64,000 nucleotides of DNA from Pegea sp. RAD2-039 (lineage: Eukaryota > Chordata > Thaliacea > Salpida > Salpidae). The notes under the pieces were generated by a model that had not been told where the DNA came from, searched no databases, and saw nothing but the letters and a program-made list of their open reading frames with translations. Position 1 is the stretch's first letter; each line of letters starts with the position of its first letter. Shown here piece after piece: positions 47,518-59,932 of this stretch. A program made the position numbers and the translations under genes. The DNA lies in contig JAQGEQ010000170.1 of assembly GCA_034620365.1 (NCBI GenBank), positions 1 through 64,000 of the forward strand. Reading direction: 5' to 3'.

Positions 47518-48744
47518 TTAGTAGTAAGGTCTCCGAGGATTATTTAAGGGATTGGGGCGGAAACGGTAAGCAAGCATCATTCGTTTACGATAAGCCGAAT
47601 AATCGTCATCATCGCGCGATAAAGAGTCTGCTGATTCATTCCCGACTCCAGATCGATCCAAAGATCGTTTTCCTTTGTTCACAGGAGCAGTAATCCCTTT
47701 ATTATCGCTTCCAAGACCCTCTCCTTCCTTCCATCCCATCTTCTCGAGCATTTTGAATCCAATATTGTCACATTGGATTTTAAACTCTTTATAATCGGAA
47801 TAGTCCGGAGTCCTACCATCTTTCAGAGCTTTAAACGTCTCCATAAACTTCTCAAGTTCCTCTGGAGGTAGGAAGTCTCCGATAAAGTGTTTACCTTGCC
47901 CGCTATCAGTCAGTTTTTCAGCTAAAACTTGTGTCTTGCTCATCTCCAAACGACGTTGTTGATGCTCCCAAGTGCCCTGTGCATCATCAATTTCTTCATC
48001 GCTGTCATACGCATATTTGTTCTTCTTTGTCGACGATGTCTGCTGCTGTAGTAGCTGTGGAGGTTGAGGTTGCTGTAGCAACGCGTTCCGACTCGCCATA
48101 ATCATATTGTACATCACTTGCATCTCCTTCTGCTCTTCTAATTGCTTCTTTTGCTCTTCACTTAATTGATTCACTGCCGCTAAACCAACAGAGCGATAAT
48201 TTTGAGGCACAGCTAGTGAAACAGAAGCAGGAGTCACTACAGGATTTATCCCTGGGATTTGAGCAAATCCTGGAGGAGCAACTCCCGCAAGATCTATCTT
48301 CTCTCCCCATCTGTTCTTCCTCTTCTTTAATTTTTTGTTGGCAGCAACTTGTTGGGAGGATACTACTGATGTAGATGAACAAGTTTGACTGATCTTTGCT
48401 TTCATTGAAGAATTTTTAGTCGGAGTTTTACAACTTTCACTTTCACTGCTTTCATCACTACTACTCTCATCACCATGGAAACAGGAAGAAGTTTGTACAT
48501 TTTTTGTGCTTAGTGAAGTTTGTGGAGTTTTATTAAATTGAGACAGCATCCTACTGTACAAAGCTGTGTTTTTCTTCTTTTCAACTACTTTAAGTGGTGC
48601 TGGAAGCTCTTTTTTGTCACTATCACTACTATTTATAGTGACAATCTTTTTTTCTTTATCCTTCAACTTTTTAAGTTTTTCTTCAATTTGTTTTCTTTGC
48701 TGTTCTAACTGAAGATTACGCTGCACCATCTTACTTTTTGACAT
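47518..48744 (-). CDS. SUGP1: SUGP1 (SF4) G-patch splicing factor, short form without SURP domains
   Basis: One uninterrupted frame of 408 residues starts MSKSKMVQRNLQLEQQRKQI at 48744. The C-terminal half matches human SUGP1 closely: KKRKNRWGEK, KKQLEEQKEMQVMYNMIMAS, YDSDEEIDD, GTWEHQQRRLEMSKT, GKHFIGDFLPPEELEKFMET, then the G-patch FKMLEKMGWKEGEGLGSDNK. It ends MMLAYRFRPNPLNNPRRPYY, identical to the human tail. Human SUGP1 (645 residues) has two SURP modules before the KRKSRW segment. Here that region is only Lys-, Ser- and Glu-rich coil with no SURP pattern. SUGP1 works with SF3B1 in branch-point recognition, and its G-patch activates DHX15. An upstream 5'-UTR intron is likely (acceptor just before 48765). 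Exons encoding SURP further upstream were looked for and not seen. Confidence 0.9.
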   Translation of the reverse strand: MSKSKMVQRNLQLEQQRKQIEEKLKKLKDKEKKIVTINSSDSDKKELPAPLKVVEKKKNTALYSRMLSQFNKTPQTSLSTKNVQTSSCFHGDESSSDESSESESCKTPTKNSSMKAKISQTCSSTSVVSSQQVAANKKLKKRKNRWGEKIDLAGVAPPGFAQIPGINPVVTPASVSLAVPQNYRSVGLAAVNQLSEEQKKQLEEQKEMQVMYNMIMASRNALLQQPQPPQLLQQQTSSTKKNKYAYDSDEEIDDAQGTWEHQQRRLEMSKTQVLAEKLTDSGQGKHFIGDFLPPEELEKFMETFKALKDGRTPDYSDYKEFKIQCDNIGFKMLEKMGWKEGEGLGSDNKGITAPVNKGKRSLDRSGVGNESADSLSRDDDDYSAYRKRMMLAYRFRPNPLNNPRRPYY

Positions 48745-50435
48745 CTTAGCTAAATTTCTTGGCTTGATTTCATGAATTCTAAATAGAAGTAAAAACTTGT
48801 AAAAGCTCCAACCTTTTGTTGAGCTAAACGTTTTAAGAGATGACAAATTATTTTTTTTAGAGAAAATTCTAATGAAAAATTTTAAGCATCCTAAATTGTT
48901 TAGAAAAGGTGTTTAAAAAATGAATTATTTTCTTCAACTTCAGGGCTGTAAATTTTCATAAAAAAACTTGCTTTAAGAAACTGGTTCACATATAATAGAC
49001 AAAGTAAATTAAATTAAAAAATAATATCAAAAACTATCTTTTAATTGGTAACTGCAATAAGCAACCTAAAAAACTAACAATTAAAACAAAACACAATAAG
49101 AATACTGCTTATTAAGAAAACAAACTAAATACAATTGATTACATCTTTTAAGTCATTTTGAGTAATACTACAAAAAGTATTATTAAAAGTTGCATTAAGT
49201 CTATACAATTGTTAATAGAGTTTAAAAAAGGGATTAATTTTTTGAATAAAATTAGAACTTTAAAATAAGTAACTCACAAAAAATAATAATAGAATAACAA
49301 TATAAACAGATTTAAAATGTTGTTAGAAAAATGATTAAGACAAAAAACTTGATACAAGCAAAAAAGAATTATTCCTTAAAACAACTTAATGTAAAAGATT
49401 CAAGTAATAAATATTCATGTTTAATTTTGTTTATGTTCAATCAAAATTTTATAAAATTAAAATAAATCCCATTGCATAAAGAAGTCAAACTTTTTATTAA
49501 ACCTTTATAAACATTAATACTTTTTTCTAATATTAAAACTATCTTAACTTTTAGGTAGCTGTTAGCTATAAAATAATAAAAACTTAATCTTATACGAAAA
49601 TCAAATGCATGTAAAAAAGTGATATATTTGAAATACTACTTTATAGAGTAAAATGAGGAGAATGTTTACGTTAAAACGTAAGCTATTGCCATAAAAAACA
49701 AAAATATTAAACAACAAAGCGAATGTTTAGTGCTTCTGACTTTACTGAGTATATTTAGATTTTCAAAAGCTAAAATGGTTTCTATCACATACTGGTTATC
49801 AAAAAACATTTTCAATATACAGAACAAAAAACATATTAAGTTTGTTAAATAGTATTTTTCTTTTTTATGTTTAAGTACAATAGATGAAAAATAGTTTTAC
49901 CAAAATTAGCTGGCGAGTTAGATTAAAAGTTTTTCAACATTTTGTAGTTATTTATATTGAAAACAAGAAGTTTGTACAAAATCATTGACTGCAGAAATTA
50001 AAAATTTAATGAAACTTATTAATGAACTTTTTGGGTGCATTGACTTTGTAAAATTATTAAACATGGAGTTGTATAAAAAAGAAACTCTCCATATTTTTGG
50101 TACAGAAAATTAGCTTTTAATTTATTGTATGCTAAATGTGATAAAGTGTTGCTAAAAAATTGTATTTATTGTAAAAAAGTTGTAAAAGAAGTTGTAAAAA
50201 ATTCATTGCAACAATTTAATATCGTCTTGATACTTAGATTAAACAAAACTTACTGTTATAAAATTGCTCTTATATTTAGTATTACATTCAGCAAACTGAA
50301 TATTCGCAATCAGCGAACTTATATCAAAATTCATTAAAAAAGTTGCTTGTATTAGTCTACCAAAAAAGTTGTTAAATGAATACGTTGCAATAAACTGTCA
50401 AACTAATATCTACAGTATACATTTTGAAGATTGAT
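48745..50435. other. AT-rich region upstream of SUGP1
   Basis: It holds a probable SUGP1 non-coding 5' exon around 48800-48850 and otherwise AT-rich DNA up to the first LINE copy. The open frame at 50125-50337 has only background composition. Confidence 0.4.
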
Positions 50436-51645
50436 CGTGGCATAACGGTCGATATGGTAGCTAAGGCTATTTCTTCTTTTAACTCATCAGTTTTTAACAC
50501 CCTTGATCCTTGATCAGATCTCTGCTTTGTTTTTAAGAAAAACTACTCCCTCTTTACAACTATCTTCATCGCTACTCTTTAACATGACTCTGAGGCGAAG
50601 AAAAGTTCCACAAATTTGGAAAAAAGCTGTCATTACTCCTATTCATATAAAGGATACCAGAAACACTGCACTTAATTACAGACCAGTTTCGCTGACTTCA
50701 GTTTTCTGCAGAACTCAAGAACATAGCATCCACAATCATATGACCAGTCATTTGATGGAGCACCATCTAATATTTGATGTCCAGCATGACTTTGTGAAAC
50801 AGATATCTTCTCTGACTCAACATCTCACTTTTCCAAATTGCTTACAGCCCATTATGAAAGTAATACTCCATGTGACATCATATATCTCGATTTTTCTAAA
50901 ACGTTTAATTCTGTCCAACAGACAGTTCAGAATCCAGCCAACAAAGTCTGAACTTATAAGTTTCTTCCGTAAACCAGCTGCAATTTCTTTAAACTAATGT
51001 TCTATCAAAGCATTTATTATTTAACGAATTTCTTTGGTCTTAGACCTCGGCATTACCCTATCATCTGACTTTAAATGACACAATTATGAATCTAAAACAT
51101 TTTCAAAATCAATCAATCTTGTCTACCTTATTGTACAGACCTTTAAGGTTCCATACTTCTTTATTAATCTCATAAAACTGTGCTTACGTCCAATTCTTCA
51201 ATACAATGTCAGTGCATGGATGCCATATCAAGTTAGTGATATCAAAAAAATCGAATCCGTTCAGGCCACATTTACGAGATTAGTATATAGGAAACTTAAT
51301 ATTTAATACAATAGTTATAAACATCGTCTCAGTTTCTTCAATTTAGATACTTTGGAAATTCGACGAATTAAATACGACTTATTTTCTTATTTTTAAAATC
51401 ATCCACAATTTAATTGACATTCAGTTTGATGATTTCTTTTCCATTAGTGCTTCCCCCAAGTTATATCAGCTCAGACGGCACACATTACATCTTAATAAGC
51501 CCATATCACCTGATACATTGATCAAAGCAAATTTGTTCTCATAATTTTTCGCATAATTAGTACTTGGAACCAGCTGCCATCAAACATTGTCATGTCAGAA
51601 TCACTCGCGTTGTTCAAAAAGAAGTTGAACCGTTATAACCTATTT
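50436..51645 (+). mobile_element. Degraded LINE fragment, reverse transcriptase part with internal deletion
   Basis: This matches ORF2 of the neighbouring complete LINE from the codons around DITADIVSKAISS to the C-terminus. Recognisable are LRRRKVPQIWKKAVITPIH and YRPVSLTSVFCRTQEHSI. At about 50915-50930 the sequence jumps from the FDSV-equivalent codons to the QPTKSE-equivalent codons, removing the catalytic YADD region. Several frame changes and stops follow. The C-terminal part (ILEYNVSAWMPYQV equivalent) persists as DNA to about 51645, and no LINE 3' UTR is recognisable after it. It lies only about 0.3 kb before the ORF1 start of the next copy. Confidence 0.85.
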
Positions 51646-51987
51646 GAATAAGGTTATTCAGGTTATAGGTTGTTAGGATAACAAATTTATTCTGATATTG
51701 CTTATAAGCTTTGATAAAACTGTTTTCAGTAAAGGATTTGTATATTTTTTATGATCATATCTGGATTAGAAATCAATTTGGACTTTTGATCATATTCAAT
51801 TTCTATATACTCTATTTGAATAACTGCTAATAAGCTGTGATTAAGTTTTGTGGTGTATTTATTTATTATTATTTATTATATTTTATTAACTTGGTATATT
51901 TGTTTATATATTTATTTATATACATATCACATACATTTATCTGACTTATAAATTTCATACTTTGGTGGGAGTTACTAAAAATCTATC

Positions 51988-52983
51988 ATGGAAACTATGG
52001 TAGATACAAATGGCAGGACCTTGCGGTCAAAAGCTCCAAAAAACTCAAGCAAACCAAGTTCTTCAAAACAAGCTTGCAATGGCAATTGCCAAGCTTGTAA
52101 CAAAACTTGCTCTGGTGAAGATATGGCAATAGATTGCATCAAATGCCTCTCTAGGTTTCACCTCACTTGTAGTGATGTGAATAAAAAATTATATGATATA
52201 TTTGAAAATAATAAAATGCAGCAAGTGGGATTTTGTTGGTTCTGCATTAAATGTAGATCTATGGACAAAACAACTACCTCGTCCAACACTAACAAAAGCT
52301 TATTGTCCGACATCAGCAACACCATATCCACTGAATTGGCCAAATTAAAATCCGAAATTGGCAACGATGTTGCCAAAATCAATGAAAAAATTTCTATCTT
52401 ATCAAAATCTATGGATGAACTGGATGCCTCCACAAAGAAGCCTCTCACATGGGCCTCAGTTGTTGGTAATTCTGGATCCGAAAAAAATACTAGCATGGTG
52501 CAACTTCTTGCCAAGAAGGTTACTGACACGCACAAAAAACTTACTCTGGACCGGGAGGACAGAGAAAACAATGTCATCATCTTTGGTGTCTCCGAGGCTG
52601 ATAAAGACGATGACATCAAGACTTTTAATCAAATGAGCACTCAAAGCCTTGGTTTTGTGGACGCTCCAAAGGTTTCAATGACCAGACTCGGGGCAAAAAG
52701 ATCAAATCATAAAAGACCGTTAAAAGTGTCCTTTCAGGAAAGATGGGACAAACGTAAGTTTCTTGCTAAGCTGTATAAGCTTAAGCAGGACGAAAAATTC
52801 CAGGGCATCAGAGTAGCACATGATATGTGTGAAGATGATCGCTCAGAAAATAAGCGTCTTCTAAAAGAGGCGTACAGCCGAAATCAGAAAGAGCAACCAA
52901 CTGATTTCAAATACAAAGTACGAGGTCCACCATGGGCTTTAAAGATTGTGAAGGTCTTTTCAAAAAACGGAAGTGCAAAATAA
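51988..52983 (+). CDS. LINE ORF1 protein with PHD-type zinc finger
   Basis: The 331-residue frame is intact. Residues about 30-90 form a Cys/His array, C-QAC-NKTC ... DCIKC ... FHLTC ... FCWFCIKC, in the Cys4-His-Cys3 order of a PHD finger, as in CR1/L2-group ORF1 proteins. A coiled-coil-like stretch (STELAKLKSEIGNDVAKINE) follows. The C-terminal half (NVIIFGVSEADKDDDIKTF ... PLKVSF) resembles the RRM-like nucleic-acid-binding part of other LINE ORF1 proteins. It should bind element RNA. The frame overlaps the start of ORF2 by about 50 bases. Confidence 0.8.
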   Translation: METMVDTNGRTLRSKAPKNSSKPSSSKQACNGNCQACNKTCSGEDMAIDCIKCLSRFHLTCSDVNKKLYDIFENNKMQQVGFCWFCIKCRSMDKTTTSSNTNKSLLSDISNTISTELAKLKSEIGNDVAKINEKISILSKSMDELDASTKKPLTWASVVGNSGSEKNTSMVQLLAKKVTDTHKKLTLDREDRENNVIIFGVSEADKDDDIKTFNQMSTQSLGFVDAPKVSMTRLGAKRSNHKRPLKVSFQERWDKRKFLAKLYKLKQDEKFQGIRVAHDMCEDDRSENKRLLKEAYSRNQKEQPTDFKYKVRGPPWALKIVKVFSKNGSAK

Positions 52984-55978
52984 CCACTGGACCCACATCA
53001 TCCTTATTCAACCTCTCTTCGCACAAAATTATTAATACTATGCTTCCAGCTCAAGATACCAGTACACAGAAGCCTACCACCAAATCTTACAAGTGTCAAA
53101 ACGACAATTTTTCTATTATATTTGGTCTGTTTTTCAATGCACGGTCAATTGTCAACAAAATTTTCGAATTGAAAGCTCTTTTGCTTTCTCAAGATTTTAC
53201 ATTTGTTTTCATTACCGAAACTTGGTTGAAACCCTTTTATCCTGACTCCTTTCTGGATGACAGTGATCTTTTTCGTGCTTTGCGCTGTGACAGACTGTTT
53301 GATAGAGGCGGCGGTGTTTGTGTAATCTATAAAACATCACTGGCACCCATGATTTCAAGAATTAAGATAAATACCATTGATTGCCCAGGATTTGAGATTA
53401 TTGCTTTCAATTTTCATTACTCAAAGTCTAAGTTTTCCCGCTTTATATGTACCTACCTACCACCGTCTAAAGTTAATGATGAGGTTACTATTAAGGCCTT
53501 ATTGAAGGTTCTGAAAAGCCTAGTTTGTCCTGAGATCTATATTCTTGGGGATTTTAATTTTAGTAGAATTGATTGGAATAACCCAAATTTAGCATTCAAT
53601 GGAAAATTGTTTAATTTGAATGGAGACAAAACTAATTCAGCCAATCTGAGTCATGTCTTTGTAAACTTCCTTGATGCCAATAATCTATCTCAGATGGTTA
53701 CTTTTCCAACCCAAGTTAGTGGTAATACTTTGGATCTTCTCATCACATCAAAACCTGAGAACGTTATCTACGTTGACCAAAATGAACCTTTTGCTCTGAC
53801 ATGCGATCACAACATGATTGAGTTCAAGCTCCATCAAACTTTTTCTACGAACGTTAAAACTCCAAGCATACGGAACTTTTATCGTGGAAATTATAACAGT
53901 ATAAACAAGTTTTTATCAGGTGTTGACTGGATTTCTGTTTTCAACTCTTCCGAAGACATCAATGATATCTACTCGAGGTTTACTAACATTGTTAATGAGT
54001 CAATTAAAAAGTTCATACCTTTATATAGAGTCAACAAAAAACCACACTTGCCAAGATATTTAAGGAATTTACAGCATTTGAAAAACCTCTTATACAAACA
54101 AACTAAAGCAGATCCTTCCATCAAACCTCTATACAAAGATCTTTGTCTAGTCTACAAGAAATCAGTTTATAGCTTCTATTTAGGAAAAGAAAGTGCAATC
54201 TTATCTTCACCTAGCAAGAAAACGTTTTTTGGCTTCATTAATCACAAGCTTAAGCGAGATCTCATCTACCTCCCTTGCTTGATAACGCTAATCAGCTGGT
54301 GATGGAACCAAAGAATAAAGCTGAATTGCTAAACAAACAATTTGAAAAGGTTTTTATAAACGATGATTTCAATACTCCTACTATTTCCTACTCCAATATC
54401 CTTTCAAATATCTCTGAGATGGTAGATCTAGACATAACAGCTGATATAGTATCTAAGGCTATTTCTTCTCTAAAATCAACAGTTTCCAACACCCCAGATC
54501 AAATCCCAGCTTTGTTTTTAAGAAAAAGTACTTCTTCTTTAGCGCTACCCTTATCGCTACTCTTTAACATGACTCTTAAGCGGGGAAGACTTCCACAAAT
54601 TTGGAAGAATGCTATTATTACTCCAATTTATAAGAAGGGTCCCAGAAACACTGCACTTAACTACAGACCAGTTTCGCTGACGTCGGTTATCTGCAGAACT
54701 CAAGAACACATCATTCACAACCATATAACTAGCCATTTGACGGAGCATCATCTAATATCTGATGTCCAGCATGGCTTTGTTAAGCAAAGATCTTCTTTGA
54801 CTCAACATCTCAATTTTTTCAATGAGCTTACAGCTCATTACGAAAGTAATACTCCATGTGACATCATATACCTTGATTTTGCTAAAGCTTTTGATTCTGT
54901 TCCACACAACAAGCTCATTACTGTATTGAAAAACATAAAAATCAGCAACTCTATCTTAAAATGGATTGAAGATTTCTTATCAGGTAGAACCCAACGAACC
55001 CGTGTAGAAAGATCTTTATCTACTCCTAGTAAAGTCACCAGCGGCGTTCCTCAAGGTTCCGTCCTGGGTCCACTTCTCTTTTTGATTTTCATTGAAGACC
55101 TCATCAGAAGACTAATAACAGTAGACAATGTCAGTGTGTTTGTGTATGCAGACGACATCAAGCTATTATCTGGTTCTCACTCAAAACTCCAAACTGCACT
55201 TAATATTGTAGAAAACTGGTCTGCGAATTGGCAACTTAAAATCCAGCCAACAAAGTCTGAAGTTATAACATTCTCCCGTAAGCCAGCTGCCAACTTCAGC
55301 AACCAATACTACATCAATGGATCTATTCTTGAACGAGTATCCTCAGTCATAGACCTCGGCATTACTCTGACATCTGACTTCAAATGGCACAGTTATGTTT
55401 CCAGAATCTTTGGAAAATCTATCAGGCTTGTCCACCTCATCATAAAGACTTTTAATTCTAAAAATCCATGGTTTTACGTGAACCTTTTCAAACTGTACAT
55501 ACGCCCTATTCTTGAATACAATGTCAGTGCATGGATGCCATATCAAGTTGGTGATATCAGAAAAATCGAATCTGTTCAGGCAACATTTACGAGATTGGTT
55601 TGCAGGAAACTTAATATCAAATACGAGAGTTATAAGCATCGTCTCAGCTTCTTCAATCTAGATACTTTGGAAATCCGAAGAATTAAATACGACCTTATTC
55701 TGATTTTTAAAATTATTCACAACCTAATTGATCTTCAGTTTGATGACTTTTTCTCCATTAGTCCCTCCCTCAAGTTATATCAACTTAGAAGACATAAATT
55801 ACATCTTAATAAGCCCACTCCACCAGCTACGTTAACCAGATTAAGTTTTTTCTCATACCGCACAATCAGTACATGGAACAATCTGCCATCAGAGATTGTC
55901 ATGTCAAAATCACTTATGCTGTTCAAGAAAAAGCTGAATTGTTATAACATCGCCAACATTGCCATTTCTAAACTGTGA
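52932..55978 (+). pseudogene. LINE ORF2: endonuclease plus reverse transcriptase, one frameshift
   Basis: The first frame (52932-54302, 456 codons) is an APE-type endonuclease. It carries FNARSIVNKIFELK, FVFITETWLKP, RGGGVCVIYK, ICTYLPPSK, ILGDFNFSRIDW, NTLDLLITSKP and TCDHNMIEFKL, so the catalytic Glu, Asp/Asn and His are all present. The second (54275-55978, 567 codons) is the reverse transcriptase. It carries YRPVSLTSVICRTQEHIIH, YLDFAKAFDSVPHNKLI, SGVPQGSVLGPLLFLIF, VFVYADDIKLLSG with the catalytic pair, then the thumb and a conserved C-terminus. The frames change at about 54275-54302, where one small indel splits an otherwise intact ORF2. The start could also be the ATG at 53041, since the first 36 codons overlap ORF1. 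Confidence 0.85.
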
Positions 55979-56140
55979 ATTTTTCTATTTTACAATACTA
56001 TGATTCTGTGCAATTCTTCATTGTCATATACTTTTTCGTTTACACGTCAAATAGATCTAATTTGTGAGAATGTGTGTTAGCGAGAGGTGCTCTCTTTAGG
56101 CACCCTCCTTCACATTTATTGTAATAAATAAATAAATAAA

Positions 56141-56360
56141 CATTGCCATTTCTAAACTATGATTTTCCTTTTTTAAACATTATTATAATTCTATGTAATT
56201 GTTCACTGTTACATGCTTTGAGGACTACTGAAATGACATGTGTTACATCTTTTCTTTCTGTATTTTTAACTTAATAGATGTTATTTGTGAGAATCTGTGT
56301 TAGCGAGAGGTGCTCTCTTCAGGCACCCTCCTTCGCGTTTATTGTAATAAATAAACAACA
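56141..56360 (+). mobile_element. 3'-end fragment of a second LINE subfamily, abutting the tail of the first
   Basis: Directly after the tail of the complete LINE the sequence restarts at codons for the last ORF2 residues (cattgccatttctaaact). It continues through a different 3' UTR to gcgagaggtgctct at about 56304 and another aataaataaa tail. This UTR resembles that of the 17-kb copy (shared ttgttcactgtta and tgtgttacatcttttctttc-type text) more than that of its neighbour. Two subfamilies therefore lie tail to tail, either by insertion at the tail or by template switching. Confidence 0.75.
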
Positions 56361-56915
56361 GAAAGTTAATGTGATCATAAAAATACTTTTTAGATGCCTA
56401 AATCGTATCAGACATATAATTAAAAAATAATAAATACAATCTGAAGTTGAAAAGTGATGAAAGCAAAGATTATGGCGAGCTTTCATCAAGAGTTTTTTTT
56501 ATTGGCTCGAATGACGCAGCTGTCAAAACTGTTCTAATGCTAAATGAAAAATACAAAAAGTTTGGTGAGAATAACTAAAAAAATGAAGTAAAAGTTAAAG
56601 ATTGCAGAGTTACAAACATAAACAAATGGTTGTTGTAACTCAGTACTTTTAGTCCATGGACTGTTTACCAAAACAACTTTTATTGAAAACTAGGGAGGAT
56701 ATTGATCAGATGTACAAAAAGCTGCTTATGAAGAAACAAAAATTTCGAAATAAAAGACGATGAGAAAAAATTTCCCAAATTCAATAAGTTTCTTTGGCAG
56801 GATTACAATAGAATCAGATGAGACATTAAAACCGCCCTGATAGCAGTCAAGTGACGTCATGACGATTGTCGAAGCAAGAGCGGCCCGCGCTCTGGCCACT
56901 AAAAGTCGCTGTTAC
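56361..56915 (+). other. Spacer with two short protein-like open stretches (possible pseudogene)
   Basis: Between the LINE tail and the SPOP stop, 56452-56577 reads KSDESKDYGELSSRVFFIGS then NDAAVKTVLMLNEKYKKFGE. About 56679-56763 reads LLLKTREDIDQMYKKLLMKK, ending FRNKRR and a stop. Frame changes and stops separate them. The composition is more protein-like than the background, so a decayed processed gene is possible. I could not identify a parent. Confidence 0.25.
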
Positions 56916-58654
<1,739 letters not shown>

Positions 58655-58689
58655 AAAACCTAATTAAGAAACACCATAAGTTGAGAAAG

Positions 58690-59932
58690 TCATGAGAAGA
58701 TAGTTAAACGAAAAAGTAGCACAAGAATAAGTGATAGCATAAAACATGTCGGCTTTGGAATAATCTCAAATAACTTAATTTTAGTGTTCAATTTTTTCAT
58801 AGTCAATTTAGTTTTTATGTCACTCTTTAAGCTGCTTGTCTCTGCTCTCATTACACTTTCTGACTGGTAAAGAACTTTTAAATGCTTCTCTTTGCCTGCT
58901 AAACTTGTCTAAAAACAAAAAAGCAGAATAACAAAAAACAAACTTTTCAAAATTTCCAGATAAAGTTATATAATTTAAAGATTTTATAACAGTATTATTA
59001 AAAATGTTTAATTAGCTTGCTGTTATTTTCATAAATTAATTTATTAAACCATATATATTTACCAAAGACTTATTTAAACAGATGTTAAGCAAACATATTT
59101 TGTTTATATAAAATACATTATTTAAGCGATAAAGTAATCTAATAATTTATTTATTAATAATTGGTGATAGAAACTTTAGATTTTATGTTATATCTTTAGA
59201 TAGAAATAATATTTCTAAAAAAAATTATTTTGAAGGAATTTTATATATACAAAGTTTTTATAATCTAAAAAATTAAAATTAGACACATATAAGAGCAAAA
59301 ACATAAACTAACTTATATTACTATGAGTCAATGTTTAGATAATTTATAAAAATAAAAGTAATTATAATTTAGCATGTGTATAAGTCTGTGTATGAAATTG
59401 TATTGTTTTCTATCAAATGTTTTGATTTAAAGAAATTAAAGCTCACATAACAAGTTATAAATCTTGGATATTACTGATCTATCTTCAATTGCATCTCTTC
59501 AATACATTTAAATTCAAGCATCAATTTTTAAAGAAAGTATTTATAAAAACAATCAATATATATTTACAACTGATTACAAAGTTCAACTAAACTTAAAAAA
59601 ACTATAAAAATAACATTACATTGTGACATATAATCGTTACATTTAGCTAAAACATGAAAACTATCGATATTGATAACATAAATTTATATTTTTATTATAT
59701 TTTTTTTAAATTATCAAAATGATTTAATTTAAAGTTAACAACAAAAAGTATTTTAAAAATATTTTAAAACAAGAATAAAAAACTTATTCTCAATTACCAT
59801 GTTTCTGCTTTCATTGGCTGATGGCTGCATAGAAGTATTTACTGAAACATAATCAACTAATCGAGAAAATCTGTCTGTTGTGTCTGAAAAGCTTGTACTA
59901 CTTGATGCTTGATATCTAATTCTTGTTGGCAT
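58690..59932 (-). CDS. Predicted tail-anchored protein, 117 residues, family not recognised
   Basis: Two exons, 59798-59932 and 58690-58908, join in phase 0 (donor ATG|gtaatt, acceptor gtttttag|ACA). Exon 1 encodes MPTRIRYQASSSTSFSDTTD and a Ser-rich soluble segment. Exon 2 encodes a charged helix-like stretch (LAGKEKHLKVLYQSESVMRA). It ends with one hydrophobic span, CFMLSLILVLLFRLTIFS, directly at the stop, which would place the protein in a membrane with its N-terminus in the cytosol. The layout recalls SNARE-like or other tail-anchored proteins, but no motif settles it. The stop is 35 bases before the SPOP ATG, and an acceptor-like ttcttaattag lies between, so the two may share one primary transcript. 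Confidence 0.55.

Larger units (their letters stand above)
51650..56140 (+). mobile_element. Nearly complete CR1/L2-like non-LTR retrotransposon
   Basis: One element contains a leader, ORF1 (51988-52983), ORF2 with endonuclease and reverse transcriptase (52932-55978), a 3' UTR with gcgagaggtgctct at about 56081, and an aataaataaataaa tail ending near 56140. The left boundary is not certain, and no target-site duplication was established. The only clear coding defect is one frame change within ORF2, so the insertion is young. The two other copies in the window show that the family has been active repeatedly. Confidence 0.85.

Noticed and set aside
52158-52619. 153-codon minus-strand frame inside the LINE
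   Set aside because: It is antisense to the intact ORF1 with a recognisable zinc finger, so it is a shadow.
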